Of a stretch of 59,805 nucleotides of DNA, positions 1 to 8,055 are shown piece by piece. The notes below the pieces were generated by a model that was not told where the DNA came from, did no database searches, and was given only the letters and a program-made list of their open reading frames with translations. Each line of letters starts with the position of its first letter. Position 1 is the first letter of the stretch. Both the position numbers and the translations under genes were made by a program. The stretch lies in NCBI RefSeq assembly GCF_009805585.1, contig NZ_VHIN01000008.1:1-59805 (forward strand), written 5' to 3'. This DNA comes from Glutamicibacter sp. JC586. Lineage in GTDB: Bacteria; Actinomycetota; Actinomycetes; Actinomycetales; Micrococcaceae.

Positions 1-36
1 GCTGACCTGTACTAATAGGCCGATGACTTTCAACAC
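1..36 (+). rRNA. 23S ribosomal RNA, 3' end only
   Basis: The first roughly 36 bases carry the conserved 3' end of bacterial 23S rRNA (GACCTGTACTAATAGGCCGA, then GACTTT). The rest of the gene lies left of the window. The exact 3' boundary is estimated. The 5S gene follows after about 150 nt in the same direction, as expected for a 16S-23S-5S operon. Confidence 0.9.
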
Positions 37-183
37 ACAATAAATATAATCAGTAATAACAAAATTGTTTATGCTGTTCGCGTTCACTATGCGGTTACGA
101 GACAACAACTCGACAACCACAAAACACAAGACGTTTTAACACCGAAAAACACATTCACCAAGTGGTTTGTGTGCTTCGTGATT
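37..183 (+). other. 23S-5S internal transcribed spacer
   Basis: AT-richer spacer between the 23S 3' end and 5S. It contains A-rich tracts and no open frame or tRNA. It is probably cut out during rRNA maturation. Confidence 0.7.
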
Positions 184-303
184 GTTACGGCGGTCATAGC
201 GTGGGGGAAACGCCCGGTCCCATACCGAACCCGGAAGCTAAGGCCCATTGCGCCGATGGTACTGCACTCGTGAGGGTGTGGGAGAGTAGGTCACCGCCGG
301 ACT
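184..303 (+). rRNA. rrf: 5S ribosomal RNA
   Basis: About 118-120 nt matching the actinobacterial 5S pattern. It opens GTTACGGCGGTCATAGCG, has the central block CCGAACCCGGAAGCTAAG, and closes with GTAGGTCACCGCCGGAC, which pairs with the 5' end. Ends are placed by that terminal helix and may be off by one or two bases. It closes the rRNA operon whose 23S end starts the window. Confidence 0.95.
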
Positions 304-324
304 TAACTTAATAATGTGTGGTTT

Positions 325-356
325 GAGGCCCTGGACACAGTAGTGTTCAGGGCCTC
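325..356 (+). terminator. rRNA operon terminator
   Basis: A 14-bp stem (325-338 with 343-356, one G-T pair) and a 4-nt loop lie 22 nt after 5S. The stem is GAGGCCCTGGACAC. Only a short T-run follows. It is the likely terminator of the left rRNA operon. Confidence 0.8.
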
Positions 357-476
357 ACCCGTTTAACGTAGCTTTAAGCCGTCCGCGCACCCACGGTGCT
401 CGAGGGTTTTATCGTCGGAGAACTGGCTACAGTGTGTAGTAGATAGAACAAGGCCTACTACACAGGGAGCCCCGCT

Positions 477-2450
477 TTGACTACCGAGACAACCAGCCCG
501 CTGCGTTACCGCGACGAATCGGTTCGTCCGCAGGACGATCTATACCGTCACAGCAACGGCAAGTGGTTTGAATCTGCCAGTATCCCTGGTGACCAAGGGC
601 TTTATGGTTCGTTCATGGAATTACGTGACCAGGCCGAAGAGGCGGTTCACGCCATCATCAAAGAATCAGTCAAGGCCTACGAGTCTGGTGAGAAAACCGA
701 CGGGGCCACCAAGCGCATAGCCAATCTTTACGGTTCATTCATGAACGAAGCAGCGGTCGAAGAACGCGGTGCCGAACCGATCGCCGGCTATCTAGATGCC
801 ATTTCTGTCGTGGACTCACCTGAAGCACTGCTGAAGCTCTCCGGCACTTTCTACCGCAAGGGCATCAGCGGCTTCATCGAAATTGGAGCAATGAATGACG
901 CGGGAAACCCAGAACGCAACCTGCTGACCTTCTTGCAGGGCGGACTCGGCCTGCCCGACGAGTCCTACTACCATGATGAACAGCTGGCCGAAACCCTCGC
1001 TGACTATCAAGAGCACCTAACACGTTTGCTGACCCTAGGCGGTAGCAACGATGCCGAGCAAGCCGCGACCGGCGTCGTAGCCCTCGAGAAGGCTATCGCC
1101 GAATTCCACTGGGACCGCGTGAAGGTTCGAGACGCTCAGGCCCGCTATAACCTCATGTCCGGCGATGAGCTGTTCGCACTCTTTGACGGTCTGAAGATTT
1201 GGCTGTCCGGGGCTGGAATTGACCCTAAGTACTACGGCGAAGTTGTCGTGTGGCAGCCAAGCTATCTTCAGGGTCTCACCGGGTTGCTTTCTTCCCAGCC
1301 ACTCGAAGCCTGGAAGAACTGGTTGCGCGTTCAGGTGCTACGGTCCTTTGCACCGTATCTGTCCAGCGACTTCGTGAACGAAAACTTCTCTTTCTACTCC
1401 GCAAAGCTTGGCGGTGTGGAACAAATCCGCGATCGCTGGAAGCGCGGCGTTTCCTTCACCGAAGGGGCTGTGGGTGAAGACATCGGCCAGCTCTACGTGG
1501 CCAAAAACTTCCCGCCAGAAGCCAAAGATGCCATGGACCAGCTAGTTCAGCGGCTGACCGAGGCCTACCGGATCTCCATCTCCGAGCTGTCGTGGATGGG
1601 TGAGGCAACAATCGAAAAGGCACTGGATAAGCTCTCGAAGTTCCGTCCAAAGATCGGCTACCCGGATCAGTGGATTGACTACTCGTCCATTGCCACCGAT
1701 GAGTTGGATGTTATTGCCAACCTGGCCGCAGCCAACGAGTTCGAGTTTAAGCGCGAGCTGAAGAAGATCGACGACGGAGTGGACCGTGAGCTCTGGTTCA
1801 TGTACCCACAGACCGTCAACGCCTACTACCACCCACTGCTGAACGAAATTGCCTTCCCAGCAGCCATCTTGCGCCTGCCATTCTTTGATGTGGATCGCGA
1901 TATCGCATCCAACTTTGGCGCTATCGGCGCGGTGATCGGTCATGAGATCGGCCACGGTTTTGATGACCAGGGTTCTCAGTATGACGGAACGGGGCAGCTG
2001 ACCAACTGGTGGACCGATGAGGATCGCGCGGCTTTCGAAAAGCTCACCGGCAAGCTCGTGGAACAGTACAACGCACTCTCGCCAACCGAAGCTCCCGAAC
2101 ACCAGGTCAACGGTGCGCTGACCTTGGGCGAGAACATCGGGGATCTTGGCGGGCTGGGCATCGCTTACAAGGCCTACAAACTCGAGCTGGCAGCTCGCGG
2201 CATCACAGAGGATGAAGTGATCGACGGTGTCACCGGCGATCAACGCTTCTTCTACTCCTGGGCCGAATGCTGGCGTACGCTGATTCGTCCGGAAACCGCA
2301 GTGGTTCGTGTGCGTACCGATCCGCACGCTCCGGGTGAATTCCGTTGCAACCAGGTGCCTAAGAATCTGGCCGCCTTCCACGAGGCCTTTGGCACCAAGC
2401 CGGGGGATGGAATGTGGTTGGATCCAGAAGACCGCGTCGAAATCTGGTAG
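477..2450 (+). CDS. M13 family zinc metallopeptidase (PepO/neprilysin-like)
   Basis: A 657-aa peptidase of the neprilysin/PepO family, which cleaves short peptides with a single zinc ion. The zinc motif HEIGH is at residues 489-493 and the third ligand, in ENIGD, is at Glu552. The NAYY substrate-backbone motif starts near residue 448, and the chain ends in the usual C-terminal Trp. N-terminal residues 1-400 form the M13_N cap domain. The start is a TTG behind GGGAG. No signal peptide or membrane anchor is seen, so it is probably cytoplasmic, as in most actinobacterial members. It stands alone between the rRNA terminator and a strong hairpin at 2471-2504. Family is clear; the natural substrate is not known. 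Confidence 0.93.
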   Translation: MTTETTSPLRYRDESVRPQDDLYRHSNGKWFESASIPGDQGLYGSFMELRDQAEEAVHAIIKESVKAYESGEKTDGATKRIANLYGSFMNEAAVEERGAEPIAGYLDAISVVDSPEALLKLSGTFYRKGISGFIEIGAMNDAGNPERNLLTFLQGGLGLPDESYYHDEQLAETLADYQEHLTRLLTLGGSNDAEQAATGVVALEKAIAEFHWDRVKVRDAQARYNLMSGDELFALFDGLKIWLSGAGIDPKYYGEVVVWQPSYLQGLTGLLSSQPLEAWKNWLRVQVLRSFAPYLSSDFVNENFSFYSAKLGGVEQIRDRWKRGVSFTEGAVGEDIGQLYVAKNFPPEAKDAMDQLVQRLTEAYRISISELSWMGEATIEKALDKLSKFRPKIGYPDQWIDYSSIATDELDVIANLAAANEFEFKRELKKIDDGVDRELWFMYPQTVNAYYHPLLNEIAFPAAILRLPFFDVDRDIASNFGAIGAVIGHEIGHGFDDQGSQYDGTGQLTNWWTDEDRAAFEKLTGKLVEQYNALSPTEAPEHQVNGALTLGENIGDLGGLGIAYKAYKLELAARGITEDEVIDGVTGDQRFFYSWAECWRTLIRPETAVVRVRTDPHAPGEFRCNQVPKNLAAFHEAFGTKPGDGMWLDPEDRVEIW

Positions 2451-2470
2451 ACCGCAACAAGAGATGAACG

Positions 2471-2504
2471 AGAGCACCGGCAAACATCGCTTTGCCGGTG
2501 CTCT
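2471..2504 (+). terminator. terminator after the M13 peptidase gene
   Basis: A perfect 14-bp stem (2471-2484 with 2491-2504; arm AGAGCACCGGCAAA) with a 6-nt loop, 20 nt after the stop codon. There is no long T-run. It separates the peptidase gene from lysS. Confidence 0.8.
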
Positions 2505-2530
2505 GCTGTGTAAGTCTGATCATGAACGGC

Positions 2531-2567
2531 TTCATACCGGCGCAATGGCACGTAGAATGGGTAATTG
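2531..2567 (+). promoter_or_regulatory. lysS promoter, predicted leaderless
   Basis: A -10 box TAGAAT (2553-2558) lies 8 nt upstream of GTG 2567. That places the transcription start at or beside the start codon. No Shine-Dalgarno sequence precedes the GTG. The -35 near 2531 (TTCATA) is poor. Confidence 0.5.
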
Positions 2568-4081
2568 TGACTTCCGAAAATAATTCCGCACAGCCCATTG
2601 ATACCAACGACCAGCGACAGGTCCGCACTGATAAGCGCAACCAGTTCCTGGCCAAGGGTGAGGAAGCCTACCCTGTGGGTGTGGCTCGCACCCACTCGCT
2701 GTTGGAAATCCGCGATAAGTACGAGCACCTTGAAGCCGGCGAAGAAACCGAAGACGTCGTCGGCGTTGCCGGACGTATCGTTTTCATGCGCAATACCGGC
2801 AAGCTGTGCTTCGCTAGCCTGCAGGAGGGCGGCCCGAAGGGCGAAGGCGTGCGCCTGCAGCTGATGCTTTCGCTGGCCAATGTAGGCGAAGAGCGTCTGG
2901 CACAGTGGAAGTCCCTGGTTGACCTCGGCGACCACGTTTTTGTTAGCGGCAAAGTGATTTCTTCACGCCGTGGCGAACTGTCCATCATGGCCGACAGCTT
3001 TGAAATGGCTTCCAAGGCCCTGCGCCCGCTGCCAGTGCTGCACGCTGACTTGAACGAGGCTACCCGTGTTCGTCAGCGCTACGCGGATCTGATCGTACGC
3101 AACGAAGCCCGCGAAATGGTCTACAAGCGTGCCGGAATTGTTCGCGCCGTGCGCAACACCCTGGAGAACCACGGCTACGTTGAGGTTGAGACCCCAATGC
3201 TGCAGCTGGTGCACGGTGGCGCTTCGGCTCGTCCCTTCAAGACTCACCTGAACGCTTTTGACCAGGAAATGACCCTGCGCATCGCTACCGAGCTATACCT
3301 CAAGCGTTGTGTTGTTGGTGGCGTGGACCGTGTGTTCGAAGTTGGACGTATCTTCCGCAACGAAGGTGTGGACTCGACCCACTCGCCAGAATTCACCACC
3401 CTGGAATGCTACGAAGCGTATGCAGATCAGTACGTGATGGCCGATCGCATGAAGGAAATCATCCTCAACGCTGCCGATGTGATCGGCGCTGGCCGCACCA
3501 TTGAAACCCCGAAGGGCACGGCAAACCTGGACGGCGAGTGGCGTTGGCTCAGCGTCTACCCTGGCCTGTCCGAAGCTGTAGGCCTGGAGATCACCCCGGA
3601 TACCGACGCGTCGGTACTGCGCGAGATCGCAGCCAAGCACGAAGTAAAGATCGACCCTGCCTGGGGCGCCCAGAAGCTGGTAATCGAACTCTTCGGTGAG
3701 ATCGTGGAACCAACTTTGATCGACCCAACCTTCGTGTGTGACTACCCGCCGCTGGCGCAGCCATTGGCTCGTCCGCACCGTTCGAAGCCAGGGGTTATCG
3801 AAGCCTGGGACTTGATCATCGGCGGCATGGAACGCGGTACCGCTTTCTCCGAGCTGATCGACCCAGTGATCCAGCGCGAACGTTTGACCGAACAGTCCCT
3901 GATGGCTGCCGGCGGCGATCCAGAAGCAATGCAGTTGGATGAAGACTTCCTGCGTGCCCTGGAATACGGTGCCCCACCAATGGGTGGCATTGGATTGGGT
4001 ATTGACCGATTGGTCATGCTCTTCACCAATGTCGGCATCCGCGAAACCATTCTTTTCCCATTGCTTAAGCCGGAGGCGTAG
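2567..4081 (+). CDS. lysS: lysine--tRNA ligase, class II
   Basis: A 504-aa class II lysyl-tRNA synthetase that charges tRNA-Lys in translation. It has an N-terminal OB-fold anticodon-binding domain (about 1-170), then the catalytic core. Motif 1 is around VETPMLQ, motif 2 is FEVGRIFRNEG with the following HSPEFT, and motif 3 is GIGLGIDRLVML near the C-terminus. I chose GTG 2567 because the protein then begins like other LysS proteins and a -10 box sits just upstream. The longer frame back to TTG 2492 runs into the upstream terminator stem and is unlikely. A 55-codon membrane-protein gene follows after 2 nt, so the two are probably co-transcribed. Confidence 0.95.
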   Translation: MTSENNSAQPIDTNDQRQVRTDKRNQFLAKGEEAYPVGVARTHSLLEIRDKYEHLEAGEETEDVVGVAGRIVFMRNTGKLCFASLQEGGPKGEGVRLQLMLSLANVGEERLAQWKSLVDLGDHVFVSGKVISSRRGELSIMADSFEMASKALRPLPVLHADLNEATRVRQRYADLIVRNEAREMVYKRAGIVRAVRNTLENHGYVEVETPMLQLVHGGASARPFKTHLNAFDQEMTLRIATELYLKRCVVGGVDRVFEVGRIFRNEGVDSTHSPEFTTLECYEAYADQYVMADRMKEIILNAADVIGAGRTIETPKGTANLDGEWRWLSVYPGLSEAVGLEITPDTDASVLREIAAKHEVKIDPAWGAQKLVIELFGEIVEPTLIDPTFVCDYPPLAQPLARPHRSKPGVIEAWDLIIGGMERGTAFSELIDPVIQRERLTEQSLMAAGGDPEAMQLDEDFLRALEYGAPPMGGIGLGIDRLVMLFTNVGIRETILFPLLKPEA

Positions 4082-4083
4082 AA

Positions 4084-4251
4084 ATGTTGTATGTCGAGGC
4101 AATTGTTCCCACAATCGGCCTGGCGTTGCTTTTCTGGTACGTGATGAAAGCTATTACCAACGCGGACCGAAAAGAACGCCAAGCCGAGGCGGAAGCAGAT
4201 GCGCTTATTCAAAATCGTTCGGATTCTAATAATCCAACGAACGAGAATTAG
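4084..4251 (+). CDS. small single-pass membrane protein downstream of lysS
   Basis: A 55-aa protein whose ATG is 2 nt after the lysS stop. A GGAGG Shine-Dalgarno (4072-4076) is embedded in the lysS 3' end, which suggests translational coupling. Residues 5-22 form one hydrophobic helix (EAIVPTIGLALLFWYVMKAI). A charged cytoplasmic-type tail rich in Arg, Lys, Glu and Asp follows, then an Asn/Ser-rich end. I recognise no function. The position next to lysS is reminiscent of other Arthrobacter-type genomes. Coding is supported by the ribosome site, the tight spacing and the clear amphipathic layout. Confidence 0.75.
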   Translation: MLYVEAIVPTIGLALLFWYVMKAITNADRKERQAEAEADALIQNRSDSNNPTNEN

Positions 4252-4288
4252 GGTATTCCTGATAGAACCTTGTGAATGTGGATCGTAA

Positions 4289-4317
4289 TTAGAATTATGC
4301 GATGCTATTTGTATAAG
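4289..4317 (+). promoter_or_regulatory. lsr2 promoter
   Basis: TTAGAA (4289-4294), a 17-nt spacer, and TATAAG (4312-4317). The predicted transcript would carry a leader of about 65 nt before the lsr2 ATG. That leader holds a short upstream frame starting at 4339. Confidence 0.5.
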
Positions 4318-4338
4318 CTGGAACACTGAAAAGGACTG

Positions 4339-4422
4339 ATGGCTTTATTGCTAGGTAGTTCAGTACATTCAAGCTCGGAGGAATCCACAGATGGCACGTC
4401 AGGTTCAAATCGCCCTGATTGA
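4339..4422 (+). CDS. possible upstream ORF overlapping the lsr2 start
   Basis: A 27-codon frame with ATG 4339 and AAAGGA just upstream. It runs through the lsr2 Shine-Dalgarno and ends at TGA 4420-4422, inside lsr2 in another frame. The predicted peptide is Ser-rich after MALLLG. It could modulate lsr2 translation or be chance. Confidence 0.3.
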   Translation: MALLLGSSVHSSSEESTDGTSGSNRPD

Positions 4423-4711
4423 CGATATTGATGGCAGCGAAGCAACTGAATCAATTGCATTCAGCATTGCTGGTCAGCACTTTGAAATCGATCTGAACGA
4501 CGAACATGCCGCAGAATTCCACGCGGCTATCGATCCATACGTTGAAGCTGCGCGCTCGTCGAAGCAGACCGCAACCAGCGAGGCTCCAGCAATTCGCGCT
4601 TGGGCAAAAGAGAACAACATTAAGGTCAATGCCCGTGGTCGCCTTAATGCAGACGTTGTAGAGTCCTACAACGCTGCCATGCGTAAAGGCGGACGCAACC
4701 GCGCAAAGTAA
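4391..4711 (+). CDS. lsr2: Lsr2 family nucleoid-associated protein
   Basis: A 106-aa Lsr2, the actinobacterial H-NS-like protein. It bridges DNA and silences AT-rich, often acquired, genes. The N-terminal half (about 1-60) has the dimerisation/oligomerisation pattern, starting MARQVQIALIDDIDGSEA. The C-terminal half carries the DNA-binding domain with the AT-hook-like RGR in NARGRL, preceded by IRAWAKENN. A good GGAGGA site lies 9 nt before the ATG. It is followed by a strong terminator at 4736-4770, so it is a single-gene unit. Confidence 0.96.
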   Translation: MARQVQIALIDDIDGSEATESIAFSIAGQHFEIDLNDEHAAEFHAAIDPYVEAARSSKQTATSEAPAIRAWAKENNIKVNARGRLNADVVESYNAAMRKGGRNRAK

Positions 4712-4735
4712 TTCGCAACGTTGGAGTTAGGCTTC

Positions 4736-4770
4736 AAAAGAGTCGGCACATTGAATGTGCCGACTCTTTT
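4736..4770 (+). terminator. lsr2 terminator
   Basis: A 15-bp stem (4736-4750 with 4756-4770; arm AAAAGAGTCGGCACA) with a 5-nt loop and a T-rich 3' arm ending TTTT. A canonical intrinsic terminator. Confidence 0.9.
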
Positions 4771-4979
4771 GTTTATAACGGTCACCGTGATTTATCCAAA
4801 TAATTTGGTTGAAGACTGTATTGTTTGTGCAGCAATCAAAACTTCTGACTCGCAGGCCAACTCAGCGCGCCCAACACCTGTCTGGCAACCATTCGGGTTA
4901 TCCCCGTGGCGAACAAGGGCGAATAACGAGCGCTTGATGCGTAGCATCGAATTATTGGTAAGCAAGGAGTGTGCCGAAT

Positions 4980-7493
4980 ATGTTTGAGAGATTTACCGAC
5001 CGTGCCCGTCGAGTTGTCGTGCTCGCCCAAGAAGAGGCGCGCATGCTCAACCACAACTACATCGGCACCGAGCATCTGCTGCTCGGCCTAATCCACGAAG
5101 GCGATGGTGTAGCCGCCAAGGCGCTCGAATCGCTGAATATTTCGTTGGGTGCCGTACGTGAGCAGGTTCAGGAGATTATCGGTAAGGGCCAGCAGGCTCC
5201 TTCCGGTCATATCCCGTTCACTCCTCGCGCCAAGAAAGTCTTGGAACTCTCGCTGCGCGAAGCGTTGCAGCTGGGACATAACTACATTGGTACCGAGCAC
5301 ATCCTGCTCGGCTTGATCCGCGAGGGCGAAGGTGTCGCTGCTCAGGTTCTAGTTAAGTTGGGTGCAGACCTTGGCCGTGTACGCCAGCAGGTCATCCAGC
5401 TGCTCTCGGGCTACCAGGGTGGCAAGGAAACTGCTGCCGCTGGCGTGAGCTCGGGTGGACAGCAGGAAGGAACCCCTGCTGGTTCGGCAGTGCTGGATCA
5501 GTTTGGTCGTAACCTCACCGCAGCAGCCCGCGAAGGCAAGCTGGATCCGGTGATTGGTCGCGAGCACGAGATGGAACGCGTTATGCAGGTCCTCTCGCGT
5601 CGTACCAAAAACAACCCTGTTCTTATTGGTGAACCTGGTGTTGGTAAGACTGCTGTGGTTGAAGGTCTGGCTCAGTCGATCGTTCGCGGCGATGTACCAG
5701 AAACCATCAAGGACAAGCAGCTGTACACCCTAGACCTCGGTTCATTGGTGGCCGGCTCACGCTACCGCGGTGACTTCGAAGAACGCCTGAAGAAGGTGCT
5801 CAAGGAAATCCGCACCCGCGGAGACATCATCCTGTTCATCGACGAGATCCACACCCTCGTTGGTGCTGGTGCCGCCGAAGGTGCAATCGATGCTGCCTCG
5901 ATCCTCAAGCCTATGCTGGCTCGTGGCGAACTGCAGACCATCGGTGCCACCACCTTAGACGAGTACCGCAAGAACATCGAGAAGGACGCGGCCCTCGAAC
6001 GCCGTTTCCAGCCGATCCAGGTCAAGGAGCCTTCGGTCGAGCTGACCACGCAGATCCTGCGTGGCTTGCGTGACCGCTACGAGGCGCACCACCGTGTAAC
6101 CATCACCGATGGCGCGCTGCAGGCTGCCGCAACGCTGGCTCACCGCTACATCTCGGATCGCTTCCTGCCAGATAAGGCTGTGGACTTGATCGATGAAGCC
6201 GGTGCCCGCCTGCGCATTCAGCGAATGACCGCACCTCCTGCCCTGAAGGAAATGGACGAGGAGATCGCCACAGTTCGTCTGGAGAAGGAAGCTGCGATCG
6301 ATGCACAGGACTTTGAAGGCGCGGCCTCGCTGCGTGACAAGGAGTCCAAGCTGATCGAGGCGCGCAACGAGAAGGAAAAGTCGTGGCGCAACGGTGATAT
6401 GGATGAAGTATCCGAGGTCACTGAAGAGCTCATCGCGGAGGTTCTTGCTAACTCCACCGGCATCCCGGTAGTGAAGCTGACCGAGGAAGAGTCCTCGCGT
6501 CTGCTGAACATGGAAGAGGAACTGCACAAACGCGTGATCGGTCAGGATTCGGCCATCAAGGCCATCTCCCAGGCGATTCGCCGTACCCGTGCAGGCCTGA
6601 AGGATCCAAACCGCCCAGGCGGTTCGTTCATCTTCGCCGGTCCAACCGGTGTAGGTAAGACCGAGCTGGCCAAGGCCCTGGCAGAGTTCCTCTTTGGTGA
6701 AGAAGACGCACTGATCACCCTGGACATGTCCGAATACTCGGAGAAGCACACCGTTTCCCGTCTCTTCGGTGCCCCTCCGGGTTACGTCGGTTACGAAGAG
6801 GGTGGACAGCTGACCGAGAAGGTTCGTCGTCGCCCGTTCTCCGTCGTACTCTTCGATGAGGTCGAAAAGGCCCACGCAGACCTGTTCAACTCGCTGCTGC
6901 AGATTCTGGAAGACGGTCGCTTGACCGACTCCCAGGGTCGTGTGGTGGACTTCAAGAACACCATCATCATCATGACCACCAACCTGGGTACTCGTGACAT
7001 CTCCAAGGGTGTGATGACCGGCTTCCAGTCGGCCGCGGATACCAAGACCGGTTATGAGCGCATGCAGGCCAAGGTGCAGGAAGAGCTACGTCAGCACTTC
7101 CGCCCAGAGTTCCTGAACCGTGTTGATGACACCGTGGTCTTCCCGCAGCTGAACCAGGAAGAGATCGAAGAGATCGTCGACCTGTTCGTTGGTCGCTTGG
7201 CCAAGCGACTGAAGGAACGCGAGATGACCATCGAGCTGACCCAGGCTGCCCGCAGCCTGTTGGCACAGCGTGGTTACGACCCAGCAATGGGCGCTCGACC
7301 ACTGCGTCGCACCATCCAGCGTGACATTGAAGATCAGCTCTCTGAGCGGATCCTGTTCGGCCAGATCGTGGCCGGCCAGAATGTCACCGTAGATGTTGAA
7401 GGCGAAGGAGCGGACCAGAAGTTCGTCTTCCGTGCCGAAGGCGGTCCAGGCCAGCTAGAAGGCGAGCCAGCACCGGCAGCGCTAGAAAGCTAA
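4980..7493 (+). CDS. clpC: ATP-dependent Clp protease ATPase subunit ClpC
   Basis: An 837-aa AAA+ unfoldase that feeds proteins to the ClpP1P2 peptidase. Two Clp_N repeats span about 1-145. NBD1 has Walker A GEPGVGKT at 217-224 and Walker [15 protein letters not shown]-type coiled segment ([12 protein letters not shown]) sits in the middle domain. NBD2 has Walker A GPTGVGKT at 554-561 and Walker [15 protein letters not shown]-containing loop (TGFQS) before the NBD2 C-terminal part fits the ClpP-docking loop. I start at ATG 4980 ([11 protein letters not shown], the usual ClpC start) with AAGGAG at 4964-4969. GTG 4971 would lie only 1 nt after that site. A clear CtsR, HspR or ClgR operator was not identified upstream. 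Confidence 0.97.
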   Translation: MFERFTDRARRVVVLAQEEARMLNHNYIGTEHLLLGLIHEGDGVAAKALESLNISLGAVREQVQEIIGKGQQAPSGHIPFTPRAKKVLELSLREALQLGHNYIGTEHILLGLIREGEGVAAQVLVKLGADLGRVRQQVIQLLSGYQGGKETAAAGVSSGGQQEGTPAGSAVLDQFGRNLTAAAREGKLDPVIGREHEMERVMQVLSRRTKNNPVLIGEPGVGKTAVVEGLAQSIVRGDVPETIKDKQLYTLDLGSLVAGSRYRGDFEERLKKVLKEIRTRGDIILFIDEIHTLVGAGAAEGAIDAASILKPMLARGELQTIGATTLDEYRKNIEKDAALERRFQPIQVKEPSVELTTQILRGLRDRYEAHHRVTITDGALQAAATLAHRYISDRFLPDKAVDLIDEAGARLRIQRMTAPPALKEMDEEIATVRLEKEAAIDAQDFEGAASLRDKESKLIEARNEKEKSWRNGDMDEVSEVTEELIAEVLANSTGIPVVKLTEEESSRLLNMEEELHKRVIGQDSAIKAISQAIRRTRAGLKDPNRPGGSFIFAGPTGVGKTELAKALAEFLFGEEDALITLDMSEYSEKHTVSRLFGAPPGYVGYEEGGQLTEKVRRRPFSVVLFDEVEKAHADLFNSLLQILEDGRLTDSQGRVVDFKNTIIIMTTNLGTRDISKGVMTGFQSAADTKTGYERMQAKVQEELRQHFRPEFLNRVDDTVVFPQLNQEEIEEIVDLFVGRLAKRLKEREMTIELTQAARSLLAQRGYDPAMGARPLRRTIQRDIEDQLSERILFGQIVAGQNVTVDVEGEGADQKFVFRAEGGPGQLEGEPAPAALES

Positions 7494-7510
7494 GTTCGAA
7501 CCATAAGTAG

Positions 7511-7554
7511 CAACAAGCCGCGAAACCAGGTGAAACTGGTTTCGCGGCTTGTTG
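7511..7554 (+). terminator. clpC terminator
   Basis: A perfect 19-bp stem (7511-7529 with 7536-7554), loop GTGAAA, then GCATTTT. The -35 (TTGCAT, 7552-7557) of the next gene overlaps its 3' edge. Confidence 0.9.
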
Positions 7555-7579
7555 CATTTTGATCTGTACAACGTACGCT
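7552..7579 (+). promoter_or_regulatory. promoter of the 7586 membrane protein, leaderless type
   Basis: TTGCAT (7552-7557), a 16-nt spacer, and TACGCT (7574-7579). The ATG at 7586 lies 6 nt after the -10, which predicts a leaderless mRNA. Confidence 0.5.
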
Positions 7580-7585
7580 GAAGCT

Positions 7586-8050
7586 ATGAAGCGAACTCTC
7601 ACGGGCCGACTAGTAGCCGTCGCCGTCCTGTCAGTGATCGCCTACAGTCTGCTGTACTTCTTGACTCGACCGCTACTGCCAGAAGACTTAGCTAGACATG
7701 CCGGACCCGACGGAGTCGGTTACTCGCAGCTGTGGATCACCGTACTGATCATTGGTGCACTCGCTACGCTCTGTTTGAGTATTGGCATCATTGTCTATCG
7801 AGATTTTGTCTCGCTGGGCCATTGGTATCCCGGTCCCAAAGCGATAGCCGCGTGTTTCCTCGCTGCAGGCTTTGGAATCCTGGGCCTAGGAACGGCCATG
7901 ATCTTAACCGTGCTGGGGCGAGAGGCCGAGGAGCTCGGATCTCAGCCCATAGCTATGGGACTGCTCGGGCTAGGTCTGGTCTTCGCAAGCTCGGCTGGCC
8001 TGTTGGCGAAGATGTTGCCACGAGCGAAGGAAGAGACCCTCAGCGACTAG
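7586..8050 (+). CDS. hypothetical four-helix membrane protein
   Basis: A 154-aa protein with four predicted membrane helices, at about residues 10-28, 50-75, 88-115 and 123-142. The ends are short and charged (MKRTLTGR at the start, PRAKEETLSD at the end). I do not recognise a family. ATG 7586 is preferred over an upstream in-frame codon because it sits 6 nt after a plausible -10 box and the hydrophobic helix then begins normally. The gene is alone between the clpC terminator and a convergent MFS gene that ends 5 nt downstream. Confidence 0.7.
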   Translation: MKRTLTGRLVAVAVLSVIAYSLLYFLTRPLLPEDLARHAGPDGVGYSQLWITVLIIGALATLCLSIGIIVYRDFVSLGHWYPGPKAIAACFLAAGFGILGLGTAMILTVLGREAEELGSQPIAMGLLGLGLVFASSAGLLAKMLPRAKEETLSD

Positions 8051-8055
8051 CGGTG

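Noticed and set aside
1542-2483. Long open frame antisense to the M13 peptidase gene
   Set aside because: It is a shadow of the real gene: it has no ribosome site, no recognisable domain, and opposite-strand coding in high-GC DNA gives such frames.
4860-4979. Possible ClgR/CtsR/HspR operator before clpC
   Set aside because: Only a loose GGCGAA repeat was seen; no exact consensus match could be defended.
4721-4987. Plus-strand frame crossing the lsr2 terminator and the clpC ribosome site
   Set aside because: It runs through a terminator stem and past the clpC start without its own ribosome site.
5955-6875. Antisense frame of about 306 codons in clpC
   Set aside because: Overlaps both ClpC ATPase domains and has no promoter or family match.
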